This document shows positions 1 through 12,200 of a stretch of 64,000 nucleotides of DNA, piece by piece (the stretch's first letter is position 1; every line of letters starts with the position of its first letter). The notes beneath the pieces were generated by a model that worked only from the letters and a program-made list of their open reading frames with translations, did no database searches and was not told where the DNA came from. Position numbers and translations under genes: made by a program. Origin of the DNA: Pyxicephalus adspersus (taxonomy: Eukaryota; Chordata; Amphibia; Anura; Pyxicephalidae); the NCBI RefSeq assembly GCF_032062135.1, contig NC_092861.1, positions 61,009,412 to 61,073,411 of the forward strand, read 5' to 3'.

Positions 1-557
1 CATACACTGCGGTACCTGAGGTCTTGGAGGCTGGGGGAGCTCATTTCAGTATGCAATTGTTGAGAGCACGAGGGATTTTTAACAAGTTGCCAGTGCTTTT
101 GTAGAAAAGTGAAAGTGGGGAAAAGGGTCAAATAATTTTAAGAAACAGATGTGTCAAGCTCTGGGTGGATGGTTAACATTCCCACCAAGATTACCTAATG
201 TTTGAAAGAGCTAGTTCTAAAAATTATTTTCATTACACCATTTGGGTAATAGAACCTATGGCACTAGTTTATTTCTAAAAGCTTTATGACATCTGAAATA
301 TACTGATTTAAAATTGGAAACATTTTTTTTTAACATTCTTGAAAATGTTTAAGTGAATTTGAAAACTGCTGTCTGAATTCCTGCAGAGATGAAAAGTGTT
401 GATTTAGGCAAGGGCTAACATTTAAATTTTCTAGCATTTTATTGCTGCATATTTTAATCCAATCCAACCGTAGGTTTATTCCTAAAATACTTTTTAGTTT
501 ACATATAGCATTTTCCTTTAATGATTTTCCTCTGTTTTAGCATTTAGATGGTACAGG

Positions 558-560
<3 letters not shown>
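1..560. other. unassigned sequence, no gene seen
   Basis: This AT-rich stretch has no ORF of note in any frame and no terminal inverted repeats or other repeat that I recognise. Confidence 0.5.

Positions 561-631
<71 letters not shown>
561..631. repeat. compound (AT)25(AC)10 microsatellite
   Basis: An uninterrupted AT run (561-610) passes directly into an AC run (611-631). Compound AT/AC arrays are common in vertebrate DNA and are normally length-polymorphic. Confidence 0.97.
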
Positions 632-632
<1 letters not shown>

Positions 633-1911
633 AGATCGAAAATTGTCCCTGTAGCTATGAAGTGAATGCATTATGCCTTGCTTTCAAGTTTTAGGATATA
701 CTTCTAAATAGCACGTATTACAGTAAACAGTGACATTCAAAAATGATTGTTTTAAATATGCATAGAAATAATGTTATGTTTAATACAGTTTAACTGGCAG
801 TTTTCAAACTGCTCTCTTAGAAAAATATTGTATCAATACATCTGAAAAAATATTTTCAAGCATTTTTTGACTTGTGTTAATTATATGTGATTATTTTTCA
901 TGTGTGTTTATTAATAGGGTTTAAAGGGCCAATGTGTTCCTAGAGGACATTATATATAAAAATACACACTAGTGCAGTAATGTCCCTTTCCTTAATCTTC
1001 TGATGTCTGTGGTGATGTAACCTCATAGAGGTGAGTGGAACAAAAAAAGGGATCAAAGTAATCGAGAAATTGAATTGGATTTGGAAATTTTTAATGTTAA
1101 CCAAGTTAAATGTCAGCAACTAGTTCTAGTTAAACAAAGGCAATTTTTTTGTCTTATTGCTGCATATAAATTTACCTATTTTCTCATATTGCGATGATTT
1201 TTATTGGTGAAAAATCATTAGGAATGGAGGCTTTAGCCAATTTTAGAAACATTGGATAGCATGGAGGCAATTTAAATGCATTTTTCTAATCAGTTCACCT
1301 CTAATTGTGCTGTTGGTGGTGGACCAATACCTCCATCAGGAACAGGTATCTGAAACAGTTTACCAGTCCAGGATTGGTTCATTTTAATGCACATCAATTG
1401 ATTAATGCTGATTACAGGAATTGTAGTCTGTTTTGGAGTAACAATCCCACCTGCCACCTAAAAACTTGCTCTAACATGACACATAATTGTGGACAAGAGT
1501 TGACACCTGGATGACATACTTGGACAGTTCCGGACAGTTTCTTGGAGCAGTATTCTGGTTTGAGAGTTAAATTATCTGGCACTTTGGAGCATACCAGATC
1601 AGATATTACCATCTGCTCTACCTGATTTTTCAAAATCCTCGCCCTCCAAACTTGGCTGAAAATAAATTGTCCATTATGTCCAAAAAGCCTGAAGGCCCTG
1701 ACAACTGCGAACAGAGGAATGCCCACTGACGAGATTACAGGAACTGAATTTTGAGGTCTTGAGGTGGCCTCAAAATGTTTGTTCATATTAGGGAATTTTG
1801 CCTCACTTTCAGAAAGGATAATTAGGGTCTAGGAGTGTGGCTATCCAGTAGTGTTTCCTCTGTTTGATATCATCAGTTCTCTTTTTACTGCAAAAATAAG
1901 CATAGAGCTTG
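632..1911. other. unassigned sequence, no gene seen
   Basis: The stretch is AT-rich. A 124-residue minus-strand reading frame over 1412-1786 matches no family I know and lacks low-complexity or domain features, so I treat it as chance. Confidence 0.45.
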
Positions 1912-2600
1912 CTATGTTTGCCAAGGTGGATTCTGACCCCCTCTGTGGTCCTTCATCCTCCTCCACATCTTTAGCAGGACCCCACAGATGCCCCTGCTCT
2001 TCCCCCTTATCCTCTTCATGTAGCCCACCTCGATTGATCGCCTGCTGTCATAAAAGCTCCTAATAAAGTCCCACTCACCACTAACACTTTCAGAGTTGTG
2101 AAGCAAAGATTGAAGTCTATTTTCTTCTGCCCCCCCACACACACACACATCACCATCACTGCATCAAATCTAGCATGGCTACTAACATGAAAAGGGACAG
2201 ATTGACATAATTGATATCAATGTTTTCCTGGTTGACAAATTTTTGTTGCCTCCTCTATAGGTTTTAACATGCAACACATATTCCTACAAAGAATCAGTTG
2301 CCCTGGGTTATATGTGATAGGCAGGTCACAGACCATTTTGTGGCATGGGAGACCCTTTTGTCTCGGCAAAGCCATAAGTGTATTTCCTGCATTGTGCCAT
2401 CCATGGAATTGGGCATAGACTTTTCTGACCATAGTCAAGACATCTTGTAAGCCAGGGTAGTGCTTCAGAAATTTTTTTACCTCCAAGTTCATCACATGCA
2501 CTGGGATGTGAATTTGCCAATTACAGTGCAGCCGTGATATTAGTTAGCAAGGGGGAAACCAGTGTGTAATTTGTTTTTGCAATGCCGAAAACTGGTTGTC
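1912..2600 (-). pseudogene. decayed hAT-superfamily (ZBED-like) transposase fragment
   Basis: Reading the minus strand, 2501-2217 encodes a segment with the phrases MNLEVKKFLKHYPGLQDVL, KGLPCHKMVCDLP and MLKPIEEATK. These follow, in the right order, the region of hAT transposases seen in ZBED-type proteins: AHTLNLVV-like, then MVCDVPTRWNST-like, then MxRxLKPFEEAT. A little upstream (about 2600-2550) a phrase like TDNQFSALQK resembles the TDNGSNIVAAL block. Downstream, in another frame (2120-1900), an acidic stretch ends in SESTLANIASSM, like the acidic hinge of the family. The conserved RWNST motif is destroyed and the parts lie in different frames with stops between, so no functional enzyme remains. 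The N-terminal BED finger and the C-terminal dimerisation block are not seen. The identification is from motif order only, and it could also be a decayed copy of a domesticated ZBED gene. Confidence 0.5.
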
Positions 2601-5346
2601 AGAACTGTGACTTTTCTCGCCTAGGCTGAATGGATGGAAGATTGTATGGCAGTGCCCAAGCATACACATGGTGTTGTGTTATGTGTTTGAAGAGTTCAAG
2701 AACAGCTTGGTTTGAATAATATTGGTGGCTTGCTATCTTTTAACTGGGCTGAGCACCCCCTGTACAGAGGATGGGGTACAATAGGAATTGCTGTATTCCC
2801 ACCATTGGCATCATCACTTTTACCTAGTTCTCATATCCTGTCCAGAACTCTGTTATCATTATAGTCTAACCCTAATACAAAATATGCGCCAAAAAATCTC
2901 TCTCTGGTTTTTGGTATTACACTACCACCACTACTTCCATCAGCATGCCATTTTTAAACACAATAACATTCAAACTATGATAAACACTTGTGAACTTTTT
3001 CAGCAATAATGGGAGAAAGTTGTCTGTGCAACTGGAAATATTTGCTATGATTTTACTTGGTGAACAGTCAAACTCTGCGGGCTCCCCATTCAATCTTTAT
3101 TGCTGCAATGGTAAAGAAAGAAAGGGAGGGGTCTCCTCCTCAATCTACCTTTTGATATAAAATCAAGAATGTGATAATAGGTCCACTTTAACATGAAAAC
3201 AGCAGGCAACAAATTCTTCTACATTCATTGCTTTAGGGTTCCAAGTAGCTCATATGTGCATTTTTGTGGAATTTTGTCTACCAAAAAAATGTTCTGCACT
3301 CTAATGGTCCATTAGAGTGATACATATTGCAGTGGTTTTAGCACTAACACAGTGGTTAAAGCATTATCATATTGTACTGAGATTTTAGAACATTGAATGA
3401 CATAGCCAACATTTTTAGTAATGTAATGAATACCAGTATACCGTTTTAGTAATAATGTCCACATGTTCTTGTACCACATATTTAAAAAAAACTGTTTATT
3501 TATAAACTAGGCGGTATTCACTTATTCTGCTTATATACTGTAATAAAAAAACACATTTGAATAAAATAATAAAAAAAAGACGTACTTTACTCTCAGGCTT
3601 ATAGTAGGGTTTTCTAGGTAGGAGGATGTCAATGGATCTTGTTTTGGATCTAGTGATCATTGTACATTTTTCATTCATAAGAATCAGTGACATCAGGGGA
3701 AGGAAACAAGAAGGTGTTGGTGGATTACTGATTTTCCTTCTGACATTTTTTTCACTAGACTTTGCCCTGTTCCTACATAGTGCCAACAGGTGTCCTCAGT
3801 TAATGGACCACAAAGTTTATCTCTCTTTCCCTAAAATGTGTGTCAATCACTCTCTCTTTACAAATAACTTGAAAAGCAGGTCTTATATACTTACTAACTG
3901 GAATGGCCAGTATAGTAGTAGTAGGAGGACAACTGACAAGTTGTTGTAAACTCCCCCTATATAGGTTGTAAATCAAAATTAAATTTCCAAAGGTTCCATA
4001 CATCAGTGACATGTAAGCAAATAATATAAACCAAGTATCGGGGAAGTTTGCTTGATTGATAATCAGAAATTAATTTTAACAGATAATATCCTTACTGGGA
4101 GAGCTCCCATCCAGATTAGAGTGTTATTAAGGCCAGATGGTGTGACAGTTAAGAGCATAAAGTCCTTAAATATAATGTTACCCAACAAAAGCCATCTTTC
4201 TGACAAAATCATATTCTTGTGAAAACATATTCTTGGTATCCCTAATATATCCAGATTAATGTATGACCAGGGTGCACATTCACTCACTTTCCAAGTCTAT
4301 CTAATAAAGAGCTGGTAGCACTATTATGGGCACCCCTAAGTATCCTTCTAGATTGATGACCTTAGGAGACAGTGAAAGGCAAGGCAAATAGGGGATTTTT
4401 AGTTGTTCTCCTAAATAATGGTTGCCTTATATTCACTCTTCTAAATCAAATAAAACAGGGCTGTTTTGAAAAATTGTAGTAGGATGCCCATGTAAAATTG
4501 TATAAGTTATCACTCATGTATATATTCACAGTAAGTGTTTCTTCCTTATAGTCTCTGATATTAAGAAAGTTCACACAGACCCTGTTCAGTATTTTTAAAT
4601 GTGTTCTGAGCATATTGTGGCATTCCTGCACGTGTGTCCTTATCCCCATGTATACTCTCTGATCCCAAACTATATTCCAATAATTAGAGACCTGCTTAAA
4701 CAAATGCTACCTGGCCAAATACATGCTTAACAGTGCTTCTTTATTGTTTAAGGAGTTACACAAAATAAATTTTAACCATTACATAAATTTGTTTATGGGT
4801 AAGTTCTTTAAAACACCTTGAAGAGGTGATGTACAGGGGCTACTGGGAATATTCAGAAGGTTCCCTGTAGCTAAGGTACAATGCAATTATTTTCTATTTT
4901 CTTAAATGGTGCACTGTAAAGGTAAACAGCCCTGCATAATGATTAAAATAAAAAAATCTCACTGCACCTATTATTACAAGATTTGGTATATTTGGACACT
5001 GTGGAGACTTTAATTACCCGAGCTGAAGCTCCTATCTTATGTAGAAAGCCACTATTAATTAAATCTAAACCCTGTAAGTGGTGCTAGTTCCAATGAAAAG
5101 ATTAATTCTAACATTGTTTTTTTAACTAGCATTGATTCAGTGAGTCACTAACAACAGGCCCTAGCAGAAAGCTGGAGCCTTGGGTAAGTTATGTAGGTTT
5201 CTGACATATTCCCTTTAGGTGGCATTATTTTTCAACCCTGATTGTAATCCTAATTTATTTAAACAATCATGTTTTGGGTTATAAAGAACTGTGAATTTAC
5301 CTGAAGATGTGCGAGTATGAAAATAGTGAATTTTTTTAATCACAAG
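2601..5346. other. unassigned sequence, no gene seen
   Basis: Several minus-strand frames of 70-97 residues occur (for example 3496-3786, 4063-4287 and 4446-4703), but none shows a recognisable domain or acceptable splice context. I cannot exclude a very old retroelement here. Confidence 0.4.
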
Positions 5347-5349
5347 CAG

Positions 5350-5448
5350 TGTTCTCCCCAGAAATTTTTTTCAGCCGGGTGGTGCTGGGCGGGGTATTCA
5401 AATCAGCCGGGCGGAGCAACCGGCTAAAAACCTCTGGGGAGAACTATG
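5350..5448. mobile_element. short hAT-like MITE, TGTTCTCCCCAG family, copy 1
   Basis: The left end GTTCTCCCCAGAAATTTTTT is mirrored by the right end CCTCTGGGGAGAAC. Between them are two related GC-rich pieces (AGCCGGGTGG and AGCCGGGCGG). The flanks ACAAGCAG (5342-5349) and ACAAGCAC (5449-5456) match at seven of eight bases, which fits the 8-bp target duplication of hAT elements. The element is under 100 bp, so it carries no genes and depends on a transposase supplied elsewhere. A second diverged copy lies at 27784. Confidence 0.7.
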
Positions 5449-5740
5449 ACAAGCACTTAGTTTTTTGGTGCTTAGTAGTGCAGACAGGTAATTGTGTTTA
5501 TAAAGAATAAATCACAGTGACATATTCATCCTTCATTATTTTATGTCTGATCGTTTTCCATAATTGTAATAACGAAAATTGTAACTAAGGTAACTAATAT
5601 CCTAGGAGAAACTTTTAGAGCAAATGTGCAACACCTTCACCCATATGCAATTTCTTTGTGAAATTTACACTTAAATCACAGTTTATCTACAAATGAAGAA
5701 ACAACTTGCTGAATTTAAGTTTATAGGGAATATAGGGAAT

Positions 5741-5776
5741 GAGGATCAAGAGATCATGACTGATCTCTTGATCCTC
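5741..5776. repeat. perfect 16-bp inverted repeat with 4-nt loop
   Basis: GAGGATCAAGAGATCA is followed by TGAC and then the exact reverse complement. Its role is unknown. It could be a MITE relic or an occasional hairpin. Confidence 0.95.
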
Positions 5777-7756
5777 AAATCCAGCCTAAGCATTTTTTTT
5801 CTTAATTTTGTGAAAAAACGTGCGTTAGAGTCATAATTCCTGTCATTGTTTTGCCACCTTTACCATCATGATTGGAATTGTTCTTTTTAAGGCTTCATTT
5901 ATAAAACAGGAATTCTGACATTCCCTCAGACATATCCTCAGACAATGATCTTTGTGTCTTGGTGACTGCACAGAAGATTAACCCAGTTGCCATACTTGAA
6001 CTATCTTTTGAAATAGTAAACTCTGCCTAGCTTTTTAGGACCAACAATACCCTGATGAAGTGATCGGAGATATTCTATATTCTATGTACATAACAGCACT
6101 AATGTCTATAATGTAATGTAAGCACTATTAAGCATATAAAAAATGTTCTTGCCGTAGCAAACACCTCATCTGTGGTTCCTTCAACCTATACTCTATCCTT
6201 TCTATAATTATACTATGCTGAAGTCAGACATTGCATGATATCTAGCATTTAGATGGAGGCTTGTAATGGCACCCCCATGACAGAATAACTTTAAAGTGCA
6301 GTAGCACATGAGAGGCATTCAGTGGAGTCAGAAAACAAAGATGCATTGACATTTGTTAAATACTTATTTTTCCTGCCTGCACTCAACCTCTTCTCATAAC
6401 ATAAAATGTTTTTCACACTCAAAACAGACCAAACCGCTTAACTCTGCTTATGGAATATATATCTATACTATGATATCAGTTTTGTAAAACTTATCTAGAA
6501 AGATTCTGCTGTTCAAATTGACTTAAATCCACCACACATTGGGCACTATTTACAAGCAGCGTTCTTGGTTACAAACTCAACCTGATGTCATTCAAAGACT
6601 GCCATCTGATCTGCAGTAAATCTATAGATGAAGACCACAGACCACCAACAAATATACAACAAATAACTGGGTGAAGTAGGGCAAATTAATACATTTACCC
6701 ATTATTAAAAAGAAAAGTACTTTATTAAGTATCTAACTGCATGATTTGGTTGGCTTTGTAGAAACTACACAAATTCTGGTGACAGATCTGAGACAGCATC
6801 CCAGAAGCAGCTTACCATCACAGTAACGAAAGGACAGCCTGTTTCTGTAACAGCCATTCTGGATTTTATAGTTTTCATAATTAAATATGACAGCCATGTT
6901 ACTTCCTTAGCTTGAGAAAGGAGGAGGGAGAAACCTATACATGTTAATCTGTCTTCTACCTTGAAGCAATTGCATTGAAACCCATCTGATGGTTTATTAA
7001 ACTGTGTTATACTCATATCTAAACCTGCACAGAGGTTTTAAGAAATTAGGTGGCAACGTATTTATCGGATAAAATTGTGCTGATTCTACAGCACTTTCAG
7101 TGATGGTGTATAGTGCTTAGGTCTTTGTTGTTCTCCTCCTGAGATTGCAATACATCAATATTTTACTGTATAGTGTGCTTAAAGAAGGGTAAGCAAGTAT
7201 TTGTACACTACACTACCTGCAGTGTAATTATTAGACATTTGTTTAATTGACTGTGGTGGATATTCAATATGCTGTTGTCATTTAGAAAAAAAACTGTGAC
7301 AATTTAAAATATGTTTATCCTGATATTTATTATGTAAAGTCGCCAACATACCCAGCAGCGTTTTCCAAACAAAGCAAAATACACTTTCTCTTTTTATCTA
7401 AACGGGGGGGGGGGGGGGGCTTGCGAAACATGTGTTGCTGTATATGGGCGTGGGTGGGGGTGTTGTGTTGGTATCCACAGTTTGCCATGTTTCTAAGACT
7501 TTTTTTTTAAGTAAAGAAAAAAAAAAAGCATATATTTTTTTGTTTTCGAAAAAGTAAAGAAAGTATTAAAAAAAACTTCTTCACCCTCTATTGCTAAAAT
7601 TACAAGGAAAACTCTACAGATGCATATATGCTTACCTTCTTCTTTTCATGCCCCGGCCTTCTTGTTCAGTTGCTCTGTGTGACCTACATATTGCTGGAAT
7701 CGTAACTTATGGATCCATATGCAGAAGGAGTAGGTATCGTTTTCTGCTCCTGGTTC
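5777..7756. other. unassigned sequence with a G16 run
   Basis: No coding region is recognised. A run of 16 G lies at 7404-7419, followed by GTGTTG-rich sequence and T/A homopolymers at 7501-7575. Long G runs are frequent assembly error points. Confidence 0.5.
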
Positions 7757-8316
7757 TTAACCTCCCTAGCGGTCTGATTCTGGCTGTATTTCCATGCAAA
7801 AAGCGGTACTTTTTTTGCATAGAAATTTATTTTACATTGTGGACCTATAATTCTTAGGCATAACTCACGGACACATGTCCAATAGTTAAATTTAGTAATA
7901 AACTTAAAAAAAAAATGTATAATGTAATATAACTGTAAAGCAGCATATATAATATATATATAATATAATTATATATATCATATATGAATATTTCTGTGTA
8001 TTGAACTCAATACAGCTGTTTTGTATTGAATCCAATCCAAAACTATTTGAATTTTCTGCCTCTAAGTCCCGGACGCATGCACTGACGTCACCGGGAATCC
8101 CTGTAGGACATCTCTGCACTTCGCGGCTAGGCATCGGAGGTGGCAGACGTGCCCCCAGGACCTGTGGGACCAGCAGGACAGTGGGGGACAGTGACGGAAC
8201 AAGGTAAATGGGTTTTTATCCTGCTTTTAGGTACCCCAAGTCTGACTCGGGATTACCGCTTTTTGCATGTAAAATCGTCCCTGAGTCAGACTCGGGAATA
8301 CCGCTAGGGAGGTTAA
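7757..8316. mobile_element. TTAA-flanked MITE, CCTCCCTAGCGGT family (piggyBac-like), copy 1
   Basis: A 552-bp element (7761-8312) is bounded by TTAA on both sides (7757-7760 and 8313-8316). The left end CCTCCCTAGCGGT is mirrored by the right end ACCGCTAGGGAGG. Inside each end is a second inverted pair, TGCAAAAAGCGGTA on the left and TACCGCTTTTTGCAT on the right, with a GAGTCAGACTCGGG palindrome near the right end. A TTAA target and C-rich ends fit the piggyBac superfamily, but no transposase is present. The middle is AT-rich (7900-7990) and then GC-rich (8050-8200). ORFs over this element are incidental. Related copies lie at 18405-19133 and 60705-61122. Confidence 0.85.
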
Positions 8317-8784
8317 CAGAGTGGAAGGAGAACAAAAGTAAATGAGTATATACTATTAGAAAGGAAAGAGAACCAATCTCTGCCCCCCCCCCTTATCCCC
8401 AGCCCTTTTAACTGACTAACTGAATATTTACAGTATATAACCTAAATGCCTTCAATACTAACCTGAAGCCACAGTTGCATGATGCTCCAGTCCGAATTTT
8501 TTTTTTATGCAGGAGGCAGGGACCTTCTTGGAGTTTCCCCCTAACTTCCTGCATGATAACAGCACCCCCTATTGGCTGCCCAGCAGTGGAGCCTCTAGGG
8601 ATCCAGAAGAAAGAGTCTGCAGTGGTGACATCAGAATGAGAGGAAGGCTGGGGACCAACCAAGGTGGGTACATCTGCAGCTCTGGATTAGTGGTGCCCTG
8701 TACCAATGAAGATAAACTTTTTACAATGACAGTAATTGTTTCTCTGTCAGAAAATGTTTTGTGAAAGTCAGATTATGTTCTTTA
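8317..8784. other. intervening sequence, probably repeat-derived
   Basis: It contains a C9 run (8384-8392) and a weak inverted pair ATGCAGGA/TCCTGCAT around 8508-8555. The moderate GC content suggests an old repeat, but I could not define ends. The 84-85-residue frames on both strands are overlapping and unlikely to be coding. Confidence 0.35.
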
Positions 8785-9215
8785 TACAGGTAATCCCCGA
8801 GTTAAGGACATGGGTCAAACAGATGACTCCTGGATACAAACAAGGCTTCCCTGCTCCTTTGTGTGCCAGAAGAAATCTTTTGCTAAACACAGCTGAGCAA
8901 TATCTTGTAACTCTTTAATGACCAAGACAAACTCTACAGTTGTTTCTTTTTGCATATAAAAGCACAAGGTGCTCCAGAAGTTAATGAATGTCATTAAGGC
9001 TTTATAAAGATTTTTTTTGCTTTGTTTGTGATTAACTCACAGTGAGGATTATATACAGTAACTGACACCACGCTGTGTATTAATATGTTAGGAACAAACA
9101 TCTGTCCTAATTGCATTTATTAAAATAATATACTTGTTCTGACTTACATCCAAATTCAACCTAAGAACAAACCTACAGTCTCTATCTCGTATATGTAACT
9201 CGGGGACTACCTGTA
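8785..9215. mobile_element. TACAGGTAxTCCCC MITE, copy 1
   Basis: The left end TACAGGTAATCCCCGAGTTA is mirrored by the right end TAACTCGGGGACTACCTGTA, giving a near-perfect terminal inverted repeat of about 20 bp that includes a terminal TA. It has no coding capacity. The internal block AATGACCAAGACAAACTCTA is shared with the copies at 16423 (same orientation) and 54349 (inverted). Confidence 0.85.
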
Positions 9216-12200
9216 CTCAGATCCATTTTATATTTATAAAATCTCAATGCAGTGTGGCAACAAACACAACTTAGTCCCCACAGTGTGTTAAGAGTCAAAA
9301 ATGTCTATGCAGTCCGTAACCAGCATTCACATCTTTGATGTTACATTTTTATGTGTACATAAAGGGTGAATCTAATATTCTTAGACAAAAAAAATATATT
9401 ATATTAGAAACTTTTTTTTGAAAGGTTGTAACATTTTTTTTGGGGGGGTAGAAGTTTGTTCATTAGTTCTTCTTATCTGTACCTCTTACAAGTTGCACTG
9501 AGTTCTCTGGAAATATGTCATTATAGTAGTAAAATGCCTTTAGACTTGCAGTACAGGAATTTGAATGCCTTTCTTCTTCACACTTAGGCTCTGTCATAGG
9601 AAGCAGCTGAAATATTCAGTGCTGCAGCTTTCCTTGCTTGTGCTGCCTTGTAAATGTTCTTGCAAGATTCATGTTATCCTAGCATCCAAAGCTCCCTGAG
9701 ATTGATGGGCCCCTATCATCCACCCTGCCTACTCTATTATAAAGAGCTGTGTCGTCAGTGGCTGTGACGTTTGCAAGGAAATTGCCCATGTATGGCCACT
9801 CTGGCAAATGATATCATCACAATAGGTTCTCCTGTCTAAATGTGGATCATTTCTGAAATGAAATTACACAGTCTTATCTGGGAAACAGGAGACAGAGGCA
9901 CCTGGTCTATGTAATTAGTATCCTGGGAAATAACATCATCCTCTAATGAATGCATAAATCCTATTTTGTAAGTCTGTTGCAGGAGCAAGCAGTCATTGTG
10001 CAGCTAGAGAGAAAGCCCCACATCCACAAGGAGCAAGGCTCCATGTCGTGTTTTCTCTCCTACATGAATATATAGGACATGTATTGCAATGCTATGCTTT
10101 GCACAGTGCTGCAGTCTACTTGTTTTGCAGTGCTTCTAAGAGCTATGGAACAGCTGTGAATTACTGGCTTGTTGGATACATAATTTCAAACCTTCGGCCT
10201 TCATGTTTTTCCACTATCATTGTGATTCTTGGGAGAAAATGTTCATTATCTTATTCACAGATCTTCTCAGTCTTGGCTGTGGAAGGGACTAGCAGTACAC
10301 TAGTGTTTTAAGGTAAGACAGAGATGACTCATTCTTACTTTTTATTTTAATAATCCTTCACTACTTTGCTGTTAAGGAGGTTATATTAATTATCCTTATA
10401 TCAGTTTTATGATATTCCAACTCCTGCACTTTGCATTCAGCACAACTACCCAGACTGCATGATTAAAGTACCATTCTGTAGGTGAAGAATACTCTTAGTA
10501 CAGATCTGACAAACTGGTGAATATTATTCATTCAGGACATATACTGTCTGATCATTACTCGTGCTATTTTATAATATTCAAGTTTATCATCCTAGGAGGT
10601 TTCTTTTGTTTTTTAATTAGCAATATCTGTAATAGTAACACTTAATCACAGAAGGCTAGTGTGTGCTATTTATTCAATGTTCAGTAGCATCTGCAGAAAT
10701 AGGTGTGTTTGCAAGCAGAAGAAAAAAAAGAGAGAGGCAAGCAGTGTTATTGCTATAAAATACAGAAGTGAACAATAATCTATTAACCCCACTAAATAAG
10801 GCAGTGAATGGAGAAAGCTACTTTTATGTCATGCTGAAGGGACACACTAGAAAGGTATTGTAATGCTAATGAGACATCTGTAAATCTGCCTACAGAGACA
10901 TGAGCACTTCCCAAAACCTTGTGCAGAACAGGCAGATGATTTTGCAGTGGTCTCTGTAATGCATTTCTAGAAGACATGATTTACACATATCCCACTTCTC
11001 ACTTGAGCAATGTTTAAATGACAGAATAGCGGAATCGCTACCTTGTTTAATTGGGAACTAGCTTTATTTTCAGCAGGGCTTAAAAATCTCAGGAAACCAA
11101 GCTACTTTATGTTTTTTGCTTGTTTGATTTCCTGTTGTACATGAACATGTCAGATACCTATAATGAATGCATTTGCCATGCAGTTAGGCTCTATTTGCTA
11201 TTGGAATGGACAGCCTTTGTAGAAGTGTAAATGTTTTAGTGAATAGCATTGGTGGATCTAATAAATGTATACTAAAATATGTCCGCTTTAAAATGCTTAT
11301 CTGTCATATGCCAAAGCTTCCAAGGAAAAAAGAAAATCACTGATAACTTATAATAGAGCGCTAATCTTTCATTGTCGTCATCACTGTTTCTATTTTAGGA
11401 AGCTGGCTTTCTTACGTATCACTGTGTACTTATTTACGCTTTTTATTGACTGTAAATCCATAGAGTGCTCACATATAGAGAGTACTATACTCCTTGGCTT
11501 GTAATAATAAATATATCATTCTTCCTATTCAGCAACAAGTTATATAACACAGTTCTCTTTGTAGTTTGGAGACCTGGGATAAGACATAAGTCTATCCATT
11601 GTATTGTCTTGTGTTTAATAAATTATTTATAGCCTGTTAACAAGATTCCCTCCTGTGGTTTGTATTTTCTGCATTACATATACTGTATACAAACTAACAG
11701 CATGGTGCAATGTTTTAATTATGTGGAATTACCTTATAGTGATATTTTTAATTTCAATATTTTTAGGAAGATCTCGAGTAGATATAGTAAGATGGCCAAT
11801 GCGTGGCAAATATTCGCTTTCATATACAAGAAGGAAACTTTAGAGTAAAATGATGTCAATAATCATATTTTTACTTACGCATATTTATTGCCTTGTATTT
11901 ATTGTTGATGTAAGGTCTCAGTTTTTTTGGCCAGAGTGTTTTCGATTGGTGTCATTGATTGCAATTAGCTCCCTTGTATAGTTCTTTTCATTCTCCAGCC
12001 TAGTACACAGGCGGTGGGATTATGGATTGTGGGCCTCATCCCAAGGTTTAAAGCCTGAGAAAGCAGAAAACAAATGCAGTACACATGGTGTGAGGCAGTT
12101 CACTTACATTTCTCCGTGCGAGTCTCACGTGGCACAGTTTAATTTTTATGAAAATAATACAATTTCATTTGTTTCTCTCATGCTCACTTTCTATATATAC

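Noticed and set aside
2131..2150. Short C7 and (CA)n run
   Set aside because: Too short to annotate as a separate microsatellite. It lies within the decayed hAT region.
3496..4703. Cluster of minus-strand reading frames of 70-97 residues
   Set aside because: I tried to read them as one decayed LINE, but no RT or endonuclease motif appears in order.
11655..11843. Possible small exon: acceptor-like TTTTTAG followed by an open frame with RWPMRGKYSLSY
   Set aside because: It matches no family I can name. The polypyrimidine tract is weak, and two overlapping frames are equally open.
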